From contig NZ_JBQKJT010000008.1 in the NCBI RefSeq assembly GCF_052117125.1, positions 1 through 64,000 on the forward strand: a stretch of DNA of 64,000 bases, in the 5' to 3' direction. Under the pieces are notes generated by a model that was not told where the DNA came from, ran no database searches, and worked only from the letters and a program-made list of their open reading frames with translations. Shown piece by piece: positions 15,886-23,694 of this stretch. This DNA is from Avoscillospira_A sp052117125. Lineage in GTDB: Bacteria > Bacillota > Clostridia > Oscillospirales > Oscillospiraceae. How positions within the stretch are numbered: the stretch's first letter is position 1; each line of letters begins with the position of its first letter. A program made the translations under genes and the position numbers.

Positions 15886-16854
15886 TTATTCAGCAGCTTC
15901 CAGCATATTCTCTATCGAAATTCCATAGCCTTTTGTTGGATCATTGACTAAAACGTGCGTAACGGCACCCACAATCTTGCCGTTCTGGAGAATCGGCGAA
16001 CCGCTCATGCCCTGGACAATGCCGCCGGTGGTTTGCAACAGCCGGTCATCGGTGATGGTCAGCACCAGATTACGGCCAGACTGGTCCGTGGGGTCCAGAC
16101 GTGTGATTTCCACCGCGTACTCCACCACATTGGTATTCTGGACATTGGATAAAATCGTGGCCTTGCCGGTCTGTATCTCCTCGGCAGTGGCTACCGGCAG
16201 CGGCATCCCGCCCAACTGGCCGCTGCACTGTCCAAAAATGCCGTGGTCTGTGTTGCGCTCCACGGTTCCCAGCGTCGTAGAGGTATCAAACGCGCCTTTC
16301 AACAGGCCCGGTGTCCCCCGGACGCCCTTACGGACTTCCACCACGCTGGAGGGCAGAATCTCGCCGGACTCTACGGGCAGCAGCACCAAGGACTGCAAAT
16401 CGTTGACACCGTGGCCCAGGGCGCCATAAGCGCCGGTGGTCGGATCATAATAGGTGACCGTACCAATACCGGCCATGGAATCCCGCACAGACACGCCCAG
16501 ATGACAGCCGCCCGCGCTGCGGGTCGGCGCAACCGTCACTTCGGCGTCTTTGCCGTCCCGCGCAATGGCCAAATCCAACGGGCTGCCGTCACAGCTCTGG
16601 AGCATGCTCTGAAACTGCTCACAGCTGGTAATCTCGGTGCCGTTGACGGTCTCAATGACATCGCCGGACCGCAGTCCCGCCTGTTCCGCCGGTCCACCCG
16701 GTTCCAGCTCCGCCACCAGAATGCCGTCGGTCTCCAACCGGATGCCCACCGTCCTTCCCACTGCCACCAGCGTCTGGGGCATGGCCGCTGCCGCCGTAGC
16801 CAACAGCAGGGCCATCACTGCCGCCATGGTCACACGAATCTTACATCGTTTCAT
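15886..16854 (-). CDS. spoIVB: SpoIVB-type sporulation serine protease (S55)
   Basis: In sporulating cells this protease is secreted from the forespore into the intermembrane space and triggers processing of pro-sigma-K. The product starts at an ATG at 16854 behind AAGGGGAA; an in-frame start 84 bases upstream would add an unlikely hydrophilic tail. It has an N-terminal membrane/signal segment, a PDZ domain (about 40-105) and the S55 peptidase domain. The catalytic His is in ALGHGV (about 148) and the Ser in VQGMSGSP (about 284). At 322 residues it is shorter than the Bacillus protein but complete. It stands apart from spo0A, next to a comFB-like gene. Confidence 0.9.
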   Translation of the reverse strand: MKRCKIRVTMAAVMALLLATAAAAMPQTLVAVGRTVGIRLETDGILVAELEPGGPAEQAGLRSGDVIETVNGTEITSCEQFQSMLQSCDGSPLDLAIARDGKDAEVTVAPTRSAGGCHLGVSVRDSMAGIGTVTYYDPTTGAYGALGHGVNDLQSLVLLPVESGEILPSSVVEVRKGVRGTPGLLKGAFDTSTTLGTVERNTDHGIFGQCSGQLGGMPLPVATAEEIQTGKATILSNVQNTNVVEYAVEITRLDPTDQSGRNLVLTITDDRLLQTTGGIVQGMSGSPILQNGKIVGAVTHVLVNDPTKGYGISIENMLEAAE

Positions 16855-16976
16855 TCCCAGTTCCCCTTCCCTACTTGTATTTGCTCCGCCCTGTCTAATA
16901 TGACCCGGGAAGGGACGTTCCACACCCGTTGATTTCACCCAATCCGGCGAGACTTTTCCTTGTGAAAACTTAGGAA

Positions 16977-17005
16977 TTGTTTTTTTCGTCGAATGCCGGT
17001 ATAAT
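16977..17005 (+). promoter_or_regulatory. Promoter for the ComFB-type gene
   Basis: TTGTTT (16977-16982), a 17-base spacer and a perfect TATAAT (17000-17005). GGGAGGG at 17026-17032 then serves the ATG at 17040. Confidence 0.65.
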
Positions 17006-17039
17006 GAACTCAGGAAATTGAACCTGGGAGGGTCTTGTC

Positions 17040-17315
17040 ATGGCATTGGAATACAGAAATCTTATGGAGGATATTGTGGTGCAAAACGCAATTACGATGA
17101 TGCAGGTTCGGGACTGTTGTACCTGCGACGCCTGCACATCCGATGTGGTAGCCTACGCCCTCAATCACGTGCCGCCTCGCTATGTGGCAACCCGCAAAGG
17201 GCAAATGTTGGCAAAAATCAGCGGTTACGAATTACAGTACAAGGCTGATGTTGTCGCCGCCATCTGTGAGGCCATTGAAGTCGTCAAAAACTCCCCTCGC
17301 CATGACGACCGTTAA
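17040..17315 (+). CDS. ComFB-domain protein
   Basis: A 91-residue late-competence ComFB-family protein. The signature runs through CDACTSDVVAYALNHVPPRY and VATRKG. An N-terminal CC-X-C-X2-C cluster could bind zinc. ComFB proteins were named from the Bacillus comF operon, and some cyanobacterial members are known cyclic dinucleotide receptors. That makes the two cyclic di-GMP genes in this window worth noting, but no link is shown by sequence. Monocistronic, with its own promoter and a hairpin after it. Confidence 0.85.
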   Translation: MALEYRNLMEDIVVQNAITMMQVRDCCTCDACTSDVVAYALNHVPPRYVATRKGQMLAKISGYELQYKADVVAAICEAIEVVKNSPRHDDR

Positions 17316-17328
17316 GCATGCTCTATCC

Positions 17329-17356
17329 TGCGCCGCCGGAATATTCCGGCGGCGCA
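17329..17356. terminator. Hairpin between convergent ComFB and DUF2461 genes
   Basis: A perfect 12-bp stem, TGCGCCGCCGGA (17329-17340) with TCCGGCGGCGCA (17345-17356), loop ATAT. It has no long T tract on either side but is placed to stop both converging transcripts. Confidence 0.65.
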
Positions 17357-17363
17357 ATTGATT

Positions 17364-18008
17364 TCAGAAAATCGTCATACAATACCGATACAGCGGGAGC
17401 AATCCCTGGAACGCCTCCCGTACCTGCAAAGCCAAGTGCGGCTGATACAGGGCCTCATCCACCGGATATCGTCCGTGACAGAGCAGATTTTTCCATTGGT
17501 ACACTGAAGCAATCCGCGGGTCGTCACAGGGCTTTTTCCGTACATAGCAGTCGCCGGAAACGGAAAAGCCCGTTGCCGCTTCCGTCTCTGCCACCAGCTT
17601 TAAAAATGCCTCCGGCCGTTCTGCCGCCGCCTGACGAAACCGGTTCATGGCCTCTGCCCTAGGATAGATGACGCCGAATCCAAAGCCGTACCCCTCAGGA
17701 TTCAGATCAAAATACAGGCACGGCTTTTCCGCCCAATAGGCTTCGCTGTCGTGGCGGACGCTGAACCACAGACTGTCCTTGTAGGGCCGTCCGTGGGCAT
17801 ACCGGGCATCCCGGTAAATTCGCGACACATGGAGCGCCAGACCCGGCTCCGCCTGCAACGGCTCGTACACTGCCGCCGCCAATTCCTTCATGGGATTATA
17901 CAAATAGTCAACATATTCCTGTTTATGCGCTTCAAACCAGGATTTTTCATTGTTGAACCGGATACCCCACAAAAAATCAATGGTTTCCGGTCGAAATCCT
18001 TCAAACAT
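17364..18008 (-). CDS. DUF2461 domain protein
   Basis: A 214-residue protein recognisable as DUF2461/TIGR02453 by its start (FxPETIDFLWGI and the NNEKSWFEAHKQEY segment), the SRIYRDARYAHGRPYKDSLWF core and the later FGFGVIYPRAEAMNRFR stretch. The family is soluble and widespread, with no established biochemical role. It is a single gene between hairpins. Confidence 0.88.
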   Translation of the reverse strand: MFEGFRPETIDFLWGIRFNNEKSWFEAHKQEYVDYLYNPMKELAAAVYEPLQAEPGLALHVSRIYRDARYAHGRPYKDSLWFSVRHDSEAYWAEKPCLYFDLNPEGYGFGFGVIYPRAEAMNRFRQAAAERPEAFLKLVAETEAATGFSVSGDCYVRKKPCDDPRIASVYQWKNLLCHGRYPVDEALYQPHLALQVREAFQGLLPLYRYCMTIF

Positions 18009-18055
18009 AGGATGCCTCCAATTCTGTGTTTCATCATTGGTAATTTTTTATAATT

Positions 18056-18089
18056 CTGCCCATGGAGTCCAGACGGAATCCATGGGCAG
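18056..18089 (-). terminator. Hairpin after glmS
   Basis: An 11-bp stem, CTGCCCATGGA (18056-18066) with TCCATGGGCAG (18079-18089), seven bases after the glmS stop. The better T run lies on the plus-strand side, so its strength as a minus-strand terminator is uncertain. Confidence 0.6.
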
Positions 18090-18096
18090 TTTTTGT

Positions 18097-19938
18097 TTAT
18101 TCCACTGTGACAGATTTTGCCAGATTTCTCGGCTTATCCACGTCGCAGCCCCGCATCAGCGCCACATAGTAGGCGAAGCACTGGAGGGGCACAATGGACA
18201 GGTTCGGCTGGAACAGCGTGTCGGTCTCCGGAATGAGCACCACACTGTCCACAGTCTTGTGAATCTCTTCCTCACAGGAGGGCACCGTCAAGCCCAGGAC
18301 CTCCGCGCCACGGGCCTTGACCTCCTTGACGTTGGACATGGTCTTGTCAAAGAGTGCCCGGTTGGTGGCGATGGCTACCACCAGCGTACCGTCCTCGATC
18401 AGCGAGATGGGGCCGTGCTTCAACTCACCGGCGGCGTAGGCCTCCGAGTGAAGATAGGCGATCTCCTTGAGCTTCAGACTGCCCTCGAGACAGGTGGCGC
18501 TGTCCAGATTGCGACCGATATAGAACACATCCCGGTTGTTGAAGTAGCGGGAGGCGTAGTACTGGATTTTCTCGATAACCGAGGTGTCCAGGACCTGCTC
18601 CACCTTTTCCGGCAGGCTTTGCAGTTCTCCATACAGGGAATTGAACCGCTCGGATTCCACGGTCCCCAGGCACTGGGCCATATAGAGGGCCAGCAAATCC
18701 ACCACAGCCAGCTGGGTGGAATAGGCTTTCGTGGTAGCCACGGCAATTTCGGGACCGGCCCAGGTGTAGATGACGTCGTCGGCCAGCTTGGCAATGGAAC
18801 TGCCCACCACGTTGACAATGGCCAGCGTCCGGGCCCCTTTCTCCTTGGCCAGCCGCAGAGCAGCCAGCGTGTCGGCAGTCTCGCCGGACTGGCTGATAAT
18901 CAGCACCAGAGTATCCTCCCCCAGCACCGGATCGGCGTAGCGGAACTCCGAAGCCAACACCGGCTCCACCGGCACCTGGCACAGCTTTTCAATGATATAC
19001 TTGCTCTGAACACCCACATAGTACGCCGAACCACAGGCCACAGCATAGACGCGGCGCAACTTCTTGAGATAGTCTGCCGTAAGCGTGATATCGTCCAAAA
19101 CGATTGTTCCGTCCTTCATCCGGGGCGACAGGGTATCACGGATGGCCTTGGGCTGCTCGTGGATTTCCTTGAGCATAAAGTGCTCATAACCACCCTTTTC
19201 GGCGGCCTCCGTATCCCAGGTGATGTGTTCCGGCGTCTTGGTGATGGGGTCCCCCGCCCCATCGAAGAACAGGGCGTCGTGGTCGGTAAAAATCACCATG
19301 TCTCCATCGTTGAGGTACGCCACATCGCGGGTATACTTGAGGATAGCGGGTACGTCGGAGGCAATGTAGCTGCAGCCATCGCCAAAACCGAAAATCAGCG
19401 GGGAATCTTTCTTAACGGCGATAATGGTGCCTGGATAGTCGCGGCAGAGAATACCCAAAGCATAGCTGCCCTCGATGCGCTCCACGGCCTTACGGACCGA
19501 CATTTTGAAGTCAAAGCCCTGGTCATAGAAATATTCCACCAGATTGGCCACTACCTCCGTATCGGTTTCCGAGTGGAACCGCTTCCCGTTTGCCTGGAGC
19601 ATCTCCTTAAGCTTCTGGTAGTTTTCGATGATGCCGTTATGAACCACCACAATTTTGCCCTGATCGGCGGCGTGGGGGTGACTGTTTTCATCGGACGGTG
19701 CGCCGTGGGTAGCCCAACGGGTGTGGCCGATGCCCACAGTACCGTGGAGAGACTTTCCGCCGTCGGTCAGTTCAGCCAGATGGGCCAGACGCCCCTTGGC
19801 CTTGACCACCTGGAGCTGGTTCCCGTTGCCGATACAGACGCCGGCGGAGTCGTAGCCCCGGTATTCCAGCTTTTGCAGGCCGTCCAGCAGAATGGGTGCC
19901 GCCTGTTCCTTACCCACATATCCAACGATTCCACACAT
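18097..19938 (-). CDS. glmS: Glutamine:fructose-6-phosphate aminotransferase (isomerising)
   Basis: A 613-residue GlmS making glucosamine-6-phosphate, the entry point to UDP-GlcNAc for peptidoglycan and for the exopolysaccharide genes further on. The mature N-terminal Cys2 nucleophile (MCGIVGYVG) starts the glutaminase domain. Two SIS isomerase domains follow (AVACGSAYYVG and VLIISQSGETADT in the first), and the end DKPRNLAKSVTVE is the classic C-terminal active-site tail. Only 39 bases separate it from dprA, too little for the glmS ribozyme, and nothing like it is seen. It is the last gene of a helicase-dprA-glmS run. Confidence 0.97.
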   Translation of the reverse strand: MCGIVGYVGKEQAAPILLDGLQKLEYRGYDSAGVCIGNGNQLQVVKAKGRLAHLAELTDGGKSLHGTVGIGHTRWATHGAPSDENSHPHAADQGKIVVVHNGIIENYQKLKEMLQANGKRFHSETDTEVVANLVEYFYDQGFDFKMSVRKAVERIEGSYALGILCRDYPGTIIAVKKDSPLIFGFGDGCSYIASDVPAILKYTRDVAYLNDGDMVIFTDHDALFFDGAGDPITKTPEHITWDTEAAEKGGYEHFMLKEIHEQPKAIRDTLSPRMKDGTIVLDDITLTADYLKKLRRVYAVACGSAYYVGVQSKYIIEKLCQVPVEPVLASEFRYADPVLGEDTLVLIISQSGETADTLAALRLAKEKGARTLAIVNVVGSSIAKLADDVIYTWAGPEIAVATTKAYSTQLAVVDLLALYMAQCLGTVESERFNSLYGELQSLPEKVEQVLDTSVIEKIQYYASRYFNNRDVFYIGRNLDSATCLEGSLKLKEIAYLHSEAYAAGELKHGPISLIEDGTLVVAIATNRALFDKTMSNVKEVKARGAEVLGLTVPSCEEEIHKTVDSVVLIPETDTLFQPNLSIVPLQCFAYYVALMRGCDVDKPRNLAKSVTVE

Positions 19939-19977
19939 GAATACTACCTCCGTTATGAGATTCAGAATGGTACAGAT

Positions 19978-20847
19978 TTATGCGTCATGGTCCAGCGCCA
20001 TAACATCACGGATGGGGACGGCGCCCTGCTGCACCAATGCCTGGGCCGCAGCAGAGCCGTCATCGAATACATAGAGGGGAGACCACCGGCGGCGCAGATT
20101 CTCCACAGCGCCGTGCCAGGTGCCGCCCTTACCGAAGGCTGCCTGGACCACCACGGTCTGCTCCCCCATCTGATGGATATAACTGTTGCGCATCATGGCC
20201 CGGGGGGTGGTAAAGGGCAGATCGTAGCCGCCCTCGCTGCACAGCAGATGGTGTTCCCCGGCCAGGTGTGCCCGGTCCAACAGGGCGTCGGGAATCATGG
20301 CAACGGTACTGCCTCCGGCCCGGAGACAGGCGTCCGCCGCCGCCCAGTCGACGCCGTCAGCGCCGCCGGTGACGAGAACCCGCCCAGTGCGTGCCGCCAG
20401 TTGGCCCAGCTGACCGGCAAATTCCAGGGCCGCTTCCCCCGCTCTTCTGGCTCCGGCCACGCTGAGAAATGGGCCTTGCAGCAGCCGATCATTCCCGACG
20501 CAGAAAAATACGGGCGGACGGGACGCACCCCGTTTATGGATGAGTGTCTGGGGATAGGACGGACTGATCCGGGTCACCGGATAACAGCCCACCTCCAGCG
20601 CGTCCTCCAGATACGTCTCCAGCATCGTTTCCCGGTTCAGCAGGTAGACAATCCGCCGGGCCATATCGCCGCTGTAGCCCAATCGCTCCAGCAGCGTTTC
20701 ATCCACTGGATCATCGGGTACGCCCTGCCGCTCCGCCGTCTGCACGCGGCTGCTCAGCTCCCGAAACTGCGCCATGGTCAGGGGCTTTGCAGCCCTGTCG
20801 CCCAGGGTGCAGCACAGCAGCACCAATCCCCGCTCCGCCGCCGTCAT
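19978..20847 (-). CDS. DprA-like DNA-processing protein
   Basis: A 289-residue DprA/Smf relative. The Rossmann-like core is present: the VAGARRAGEAALEF segment in place of the usual VGSR, then VTGGADGVDWAAADACL, and a PDALLDRAHLAGEHHLL region. In competent bacteria DprA loads RecA on incoming single-stranded DNA. It is shorter than typical DprA, lacks the C-terminal winged helix, and the key SGGARGID motif is altered. It may be a divergent family member with another DNA role. Its ATG overlaps the helicase stop (TGATG), so translation is coupled. Confidence 0.75.
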   Translation of the reverse strand: MTAAERGLVLLCCTLGDRAAKPLTMAQFRELSSRVQTAERQGVPDDPVDETLLERLGYSGDMARRIVYLLNRETMLETYLEDALEVGCYPVTRISPSYPQTLIHKRGASRPPVFFCVGNDRLLQGPFLSVAGARRAGEAALEFAGQLGQLAARTGRVLVTGGADGVDWAAADACLRAGGSTVAMIPDALLDRAHLAGEHHLLCSEGGYDLPFTTPRAMMRNSYIHQMGEQTVVVQAAFGKGGTWHGAVENLRRRWSPLYVFDDGSAAAQALVQQGAVPIRDVMALDHDA

Positions 20848-22034
20848 CAGCGATACCGCTTCCGGACAGGGGGCTTTTTCACCTCGTAGGTGACCAGATT
20901 GCCCTCATCATCGAATTTCATATTCTGGATATTGAAATGGGAGTATTTCGCGATCTCCTCCAGCTTGGCCTGCTCCGGAAAAGTCCCCAGAATGGACCAC
21001 GCCATGCCCTTGCGCTTGGCACGGCCGGTACGGCCAATACGGTGGATATAATACTCATTCTCCTCTGGCACGTCGAAGTTGATGACGCAGTCCACGTCGT
21101 CCACATCGATGCCGCGGGAGGCCACATCGGTGGCAATCAGCACGGCCACCTTGCCGTCCCGAAACGCCTGCATGTTCTTTTCTCTCTGCTGCTGTCGAAT
21201 ATCGCCGTGGATGCACTCAGCGCTGACACCAGCCCGCTTGAGGTCGTCGGAGAGACGCTGGCACATGGCCTTGGTGTTGCAGAAGATAATCGCCCGTTCA
21301 CAGGCCACAGTCCGCAGCAGCCGCAGCGTCAGTTCCGTCTTGGCCAAGGGCGAACAGGTGATGGCATACTGGTCGATATCCGGTTTGTTCTCCGCGTCAG
21401 GCCGGACGGTGATTTCCACCTCGTCCCGCTGGTACATCCAACTGACGGTCATGACCTCCTGGGAGATGGTGGCCGAAAACAAGCCCATATGCTTCTTGTT
21501 CTTGATTTTGTCGAGAATGCCGGTGACATCTTTAAAAAATCCCATATCCAGCATCCGGTCCGCCTCGTCGAGAATCACCGTGTGGATTTTATCCAGCCGC
21601 AGGTTGCGGTGACGGTAATGATCCATCAGCCGTCCCGGGGTGGCCACAACAATTTGGGGGTTCTTCTTGAGGGCCTTGATCTGGGTGTCGATTTTCTGCC
21701 CGCCGTAGACCACCGCCACGCGGATGTTCTTATAATAGGTCAGCAGGCTCCGCAATTCGTCGCCGATTTGCAGGGCCAGTTCTCGGGTGGGGGCCAGAAT
21801 CAGCCCCTGAAGATCGTCGCTCTCCGCGTCGATGTGCTCAATCAGAGGGATGCCAAAAGCAAAGGTCTTGCCGGTGCCCGTGGGTGCTTTTGCAATCACA
21901 TCCTTCCACGCCAGCAGAGGCGGGATGGCTTCGGCCTGGATTTTGGTGGGATACCCGTATCCCCGCTTTTCCAGGGCCTGCAGGATCTCGTCGGACAGGC
22001 CGAGATCCTGAAACGTCTGCATCTGTTCTTCCAT
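20847..22034 (-). CDS. DEAD-box RNA helicase
   Basis: A 395-residue ATP-dependent RNA helicase with the full motif set: Q-motif (FQDLGL, PTKIQAEAIP), APTGTGKT, PTREL, TPGRL, DEADRML, SAT, then the second RecA domain with FCNTKA, TDVASRGID and HRIGRTGR. It is of the compact CshA/DeaD type with only a short basic tail (PPVRKRYR), so it is likely a general RNA-remodelling helicase for ribosome assembly or mRNA decay. It leads the helicase-dprA-glmS unit behind a good promoter. Confidence 0.95.
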   Translation of the reverse strand: MEEQMQTFQDLGLSDEILQALEKRGYGYPTKIQAEAIPPLLAWKDVIAKAPTGTGKTFAFGIPLIEHIDAESDDLQGLILAPTRELALQIGDELRSLLTYYKNIRVAVVYGGQKIDTQIKALKKNPQIVVATPGRLMDHYRHRNLRLDKIHTVILDEADRMLDMGFFKDVTGILDKIKNKKHMGLFSATISQEVMTVSWMYQRDEVEITVRPDAENKPDIDQYAITCSPLAKTELTLRLLRTVACERAIIFCNTKAMCQRLSDDLKRAGVSAECIHGDIRQQQREKNMQAFRDGKVAVLIATDVASRGIDVDDVDCVINFDVPEENEYYIHRIGRTGRAKRKGMAWSILGTFPEQAKLEEIAKYSHFNIQNMKFDDEGNLVTYEVKKPPVRKRYR

Positions 22035-22064
22035 AACTAACTTCCTTTATCTAAAATCTATTGT

Positions 22065-22093
22065 ATTATAACAGTTGTTTGAATCTCTTGCAA
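22065..22093 (-). promoter_or_regulatory. Promoter for the helicase-dprA-glmS unit
   Basis: On the minus strand: TTGCAA (22088-22093), a 17-base spacer and a perfect TATAAT (22065-22070), ending about 30 bases from the helicase ATG. Confidence 0.7.
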
Positions 22094-22095
22094 GA

Positions 22096-22124
22096 TAGAC
22101 CGGTGACACAATCTGTGATATAAT
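22096..22124 (+). promoter_or_regulatory. Promoter for thyA-folA
   Basis: TAGACC (22096-22101), a 17-base spacer and TATAAT (22119-22124). It lies back to back with the helicase promoter and leaves a leader of about 130 bases before thyA. Confidence 0.55.
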
Positions 22125-22231
22125 AGCCGCACGCGGCTTTTCTACCTTAATTTCAAGCCGTTTTTCTCGCCCTGGACGGGGCAACCGAAACGTATGGCGA
22201 TATACCATTCCGGCACTGCCGGCATGGTATA
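22125..22231 (+). promoter_or_regulatory. Structured thyA leader with two hairpins
   Basis: An AGCCGC/GCGGCT hairpin followed by TTTTCT (22125-22143) looks like a weak attenuator right after the promoter. A second, stronger imperfect palindrome spans 22201-22231: TATACCAT and ATGGTATA arms around CCGGCA-C-TGCCGG. It ends about 20 bases before the GGAGGG ribosome site. Confidence 0.45.
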
Positions 22232-22261
22232 CTCGGAAAAACTGACTTTTGGAGGGATGGT

Positions 22262-23092
22262 ATGAGCAGAGCAGACGATATCTATAGAGCCACCTGCCGG
22301 CAAATTCTGGACCATGGGGTATGGGACACGGACTACGACGTGCGCCCCCACTGGGAGGACGGCACCCCGGCCCATACGGTTAAAGCCTTCGGCGTGGTAA
22401 ACCGTTACAATCTGGCCGAGGAATTCCCCATTATGACGCTGCGGCGGACAGCCTTCAAATCCTGTATCGACGAATTGTTGTGGATTTGGCAAAAGAAATC
22501 CAATCGGGTTTCAGAGCTCAACAGCCATGTGTGGGATTCCTGGACCGACGAAAATGGAACCATCGGCAAAGCCTACGGTTATCAGCTGGGCGTAAAGCAC
22601 CAATATAAAGAAGGCATGTTTGACCAGGTGGACCGGGTACTGTACGATTTGAAGCACAATCCCCACAGCCGTCGAATTTTGACCAACATCTACAACTTCG
22701 AGGATTTGCACGAAATGGGCCTGTATCCCTGCGCCTATTCCATGACGTTCAACGTATCGGGCAATACCCTCAACGCCATTTTGAATCAGCGGTCCCAGGA
22801 CATGCTGGCAGCCAACAACTGGAATGTGGTCCAGTACGCCGTGCTGACCCACATGATGGCCCAGGTGTCCGGCTTGCAGGTGGGCGAACTGGTCCACGTC
22901 ATCGCCGACTGCCACATCTACGACCGCCATGTCCCCATGGTGGAAAAAATGTTGCAGAATGAAAGCTTCCCGGCGCCCAAGTTTATCATGGACCCGAGCA
23001 TTGACAATTTCTACGACTTCACCGTGGACAGCTTCTCCCTGGAGGGGTATCAGTATTCTCCCTTCTCGGAAAAAATCCCCGTCGCCATTTGA
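22262..23092 (+). CDS. thyA: Thymidylate synthase, Bacillus ThyA/phage type
   Basis: A 276-residue thymidylate synthase that methylates dUMP to dTMP with methylene-tetrahydrofolate. It follows the Bacillus subtilis ThyA and phage phi3T style: KSCIDELLWIWQKKSNRVSELN, the catalytic Cys in LYPCAYSMTF (with Ala where Escherichia coli has His), the QRSQDMLAANNWNVVQY dUMP loop, and DCHIYDRHV. TTTTGGAGGG precedes the ATG. folA begins nine bases after its stop, giving a complete dTMP-folate cycle pair. Confidence 0.95.
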   Translation: MSRADDIYRATCRQILDHGVWDTDYDVRPHWEDGTPAHTVKAFGVVNRYNLAEEFPIMTLRRTAFKSCIDELLWIWQKKSNRVSELNSHVWDSWTDENGTIGKAYGYQLGVKHQYKEGMFDQVDRVLYDLKHNPHSRRILTNIYNFEDLHEMGLYPCAYSMTFNVSGNTLNAILNQRSQDMLAANNWNVVQYAVLTHMMAQVSGLQVGELVHVIADCHIYDRHVPMVEKMLQNESFPAPKFIMDPSIDNFYDFTVDSFSLEGYQYSPFSEKIPVAI

Positions 23093-23101
23093 GGTATCTG
23101 C

Positions 23102-23605
23102 ATGAATTGTATTGTCAACGTCACAGAGAACTGGGGCATCGGACTGGGAAATGAGCTGTTGGTCAGCATTTCCGCCGATTTGAAGCGGTTCCGTCAGTTG
23201 ACCACCGGCCAGACGGTGATTCTGGGCCGCAAAACCCTTGCCACCTTCCCCGGCGGCAAGCCCCTGAAACATCGTGACAATCTGGTACTGAGCACCAACA
23301 CCACCCTGGACATTCCCGGTGCTGCGGTATGCCACGATCTGGACAGCCTTTTGAACCGCTGCCGATCCATTCCACAGGAAACACTGTGGGTCATCGGCGG
23401 CGCGTCGGTGTATGAATTGCTGCTCCCCTACTGCCGGACGGCCGAGGTGACGAAAACCTTTGCCGCTCCGGCGGCCGACCGGTTCTTTCCCAATCTGGAC
23501 CAGCTGCCCAACTGGCATATCATGAAGCAGTCGGAGATTTTTGAGGAAAATGGCATCCGATTTCAGTACGTCACCTATGAAAACAGCGCCCCCAAAGCGC
23601 TGTAG
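23102..23605 (+). CDS. folA: Dihydrofolate reductase
   Basis: A 167-residue dihydrofolate reductase, regenerating tetrahydrofolate used by the adjacent thymidylate synthase. Family marks are NWGIGLGNELLVSISADLKRFRQLT, the NADPH-site GRKTLATFPGGKPL, and VIGGASVYELLLPYC. It is co-transcribed with thyA and ends in TAG, followed by a strong hairpin. Confidence 0.95.
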   Translation: MNCIVNVTENWGIGLGNELLVSISADLKRFRQLTTGQTVILGRKTLATFPGGKPLKHRDNLVLSTNTTLDIPGAAVCHDLDSLLNRCRSIPQETLWVIGGASVYELLLPYCRTAEVTKTFAAPAADRFFPNLDQLPNWHIMKQSEIFEENGIRFQYVTYENSAPKAL

Positions 23606-23630
23606 CAACGCCAATGATATCTATGCACGA

Positions 23631-23673
23631 TACAAGGGGCGTGACGCATTACCGGCGTCACGCCCCTTGTATA
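23631..23673. terminator. Bidirectional terminator between folA and the EAL gene
   Basis: A perfect 18-bp stem, 23631-23648 with 23656-23673, loop ATTACCG, between convergent genes. There is no long T run, but the stem is very stable. Confidence 0.8.
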
Positions 23674-23694
23674 CTGTTTATCGCAATCATGTCC

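Noticed and set aside
19939..19977. A glmS ribozyme upstream of glmS
   Set aside because: Only 39 bases separate glmS from dprA; there is no room for the ribozyme fold.
17950..20889. A 979-codon plus-strand frame opposite glmS and dprA
   Set aside because: It runs straight across the intergenic hairpin and two clear minus-strand genes, and has no recognisable domains.
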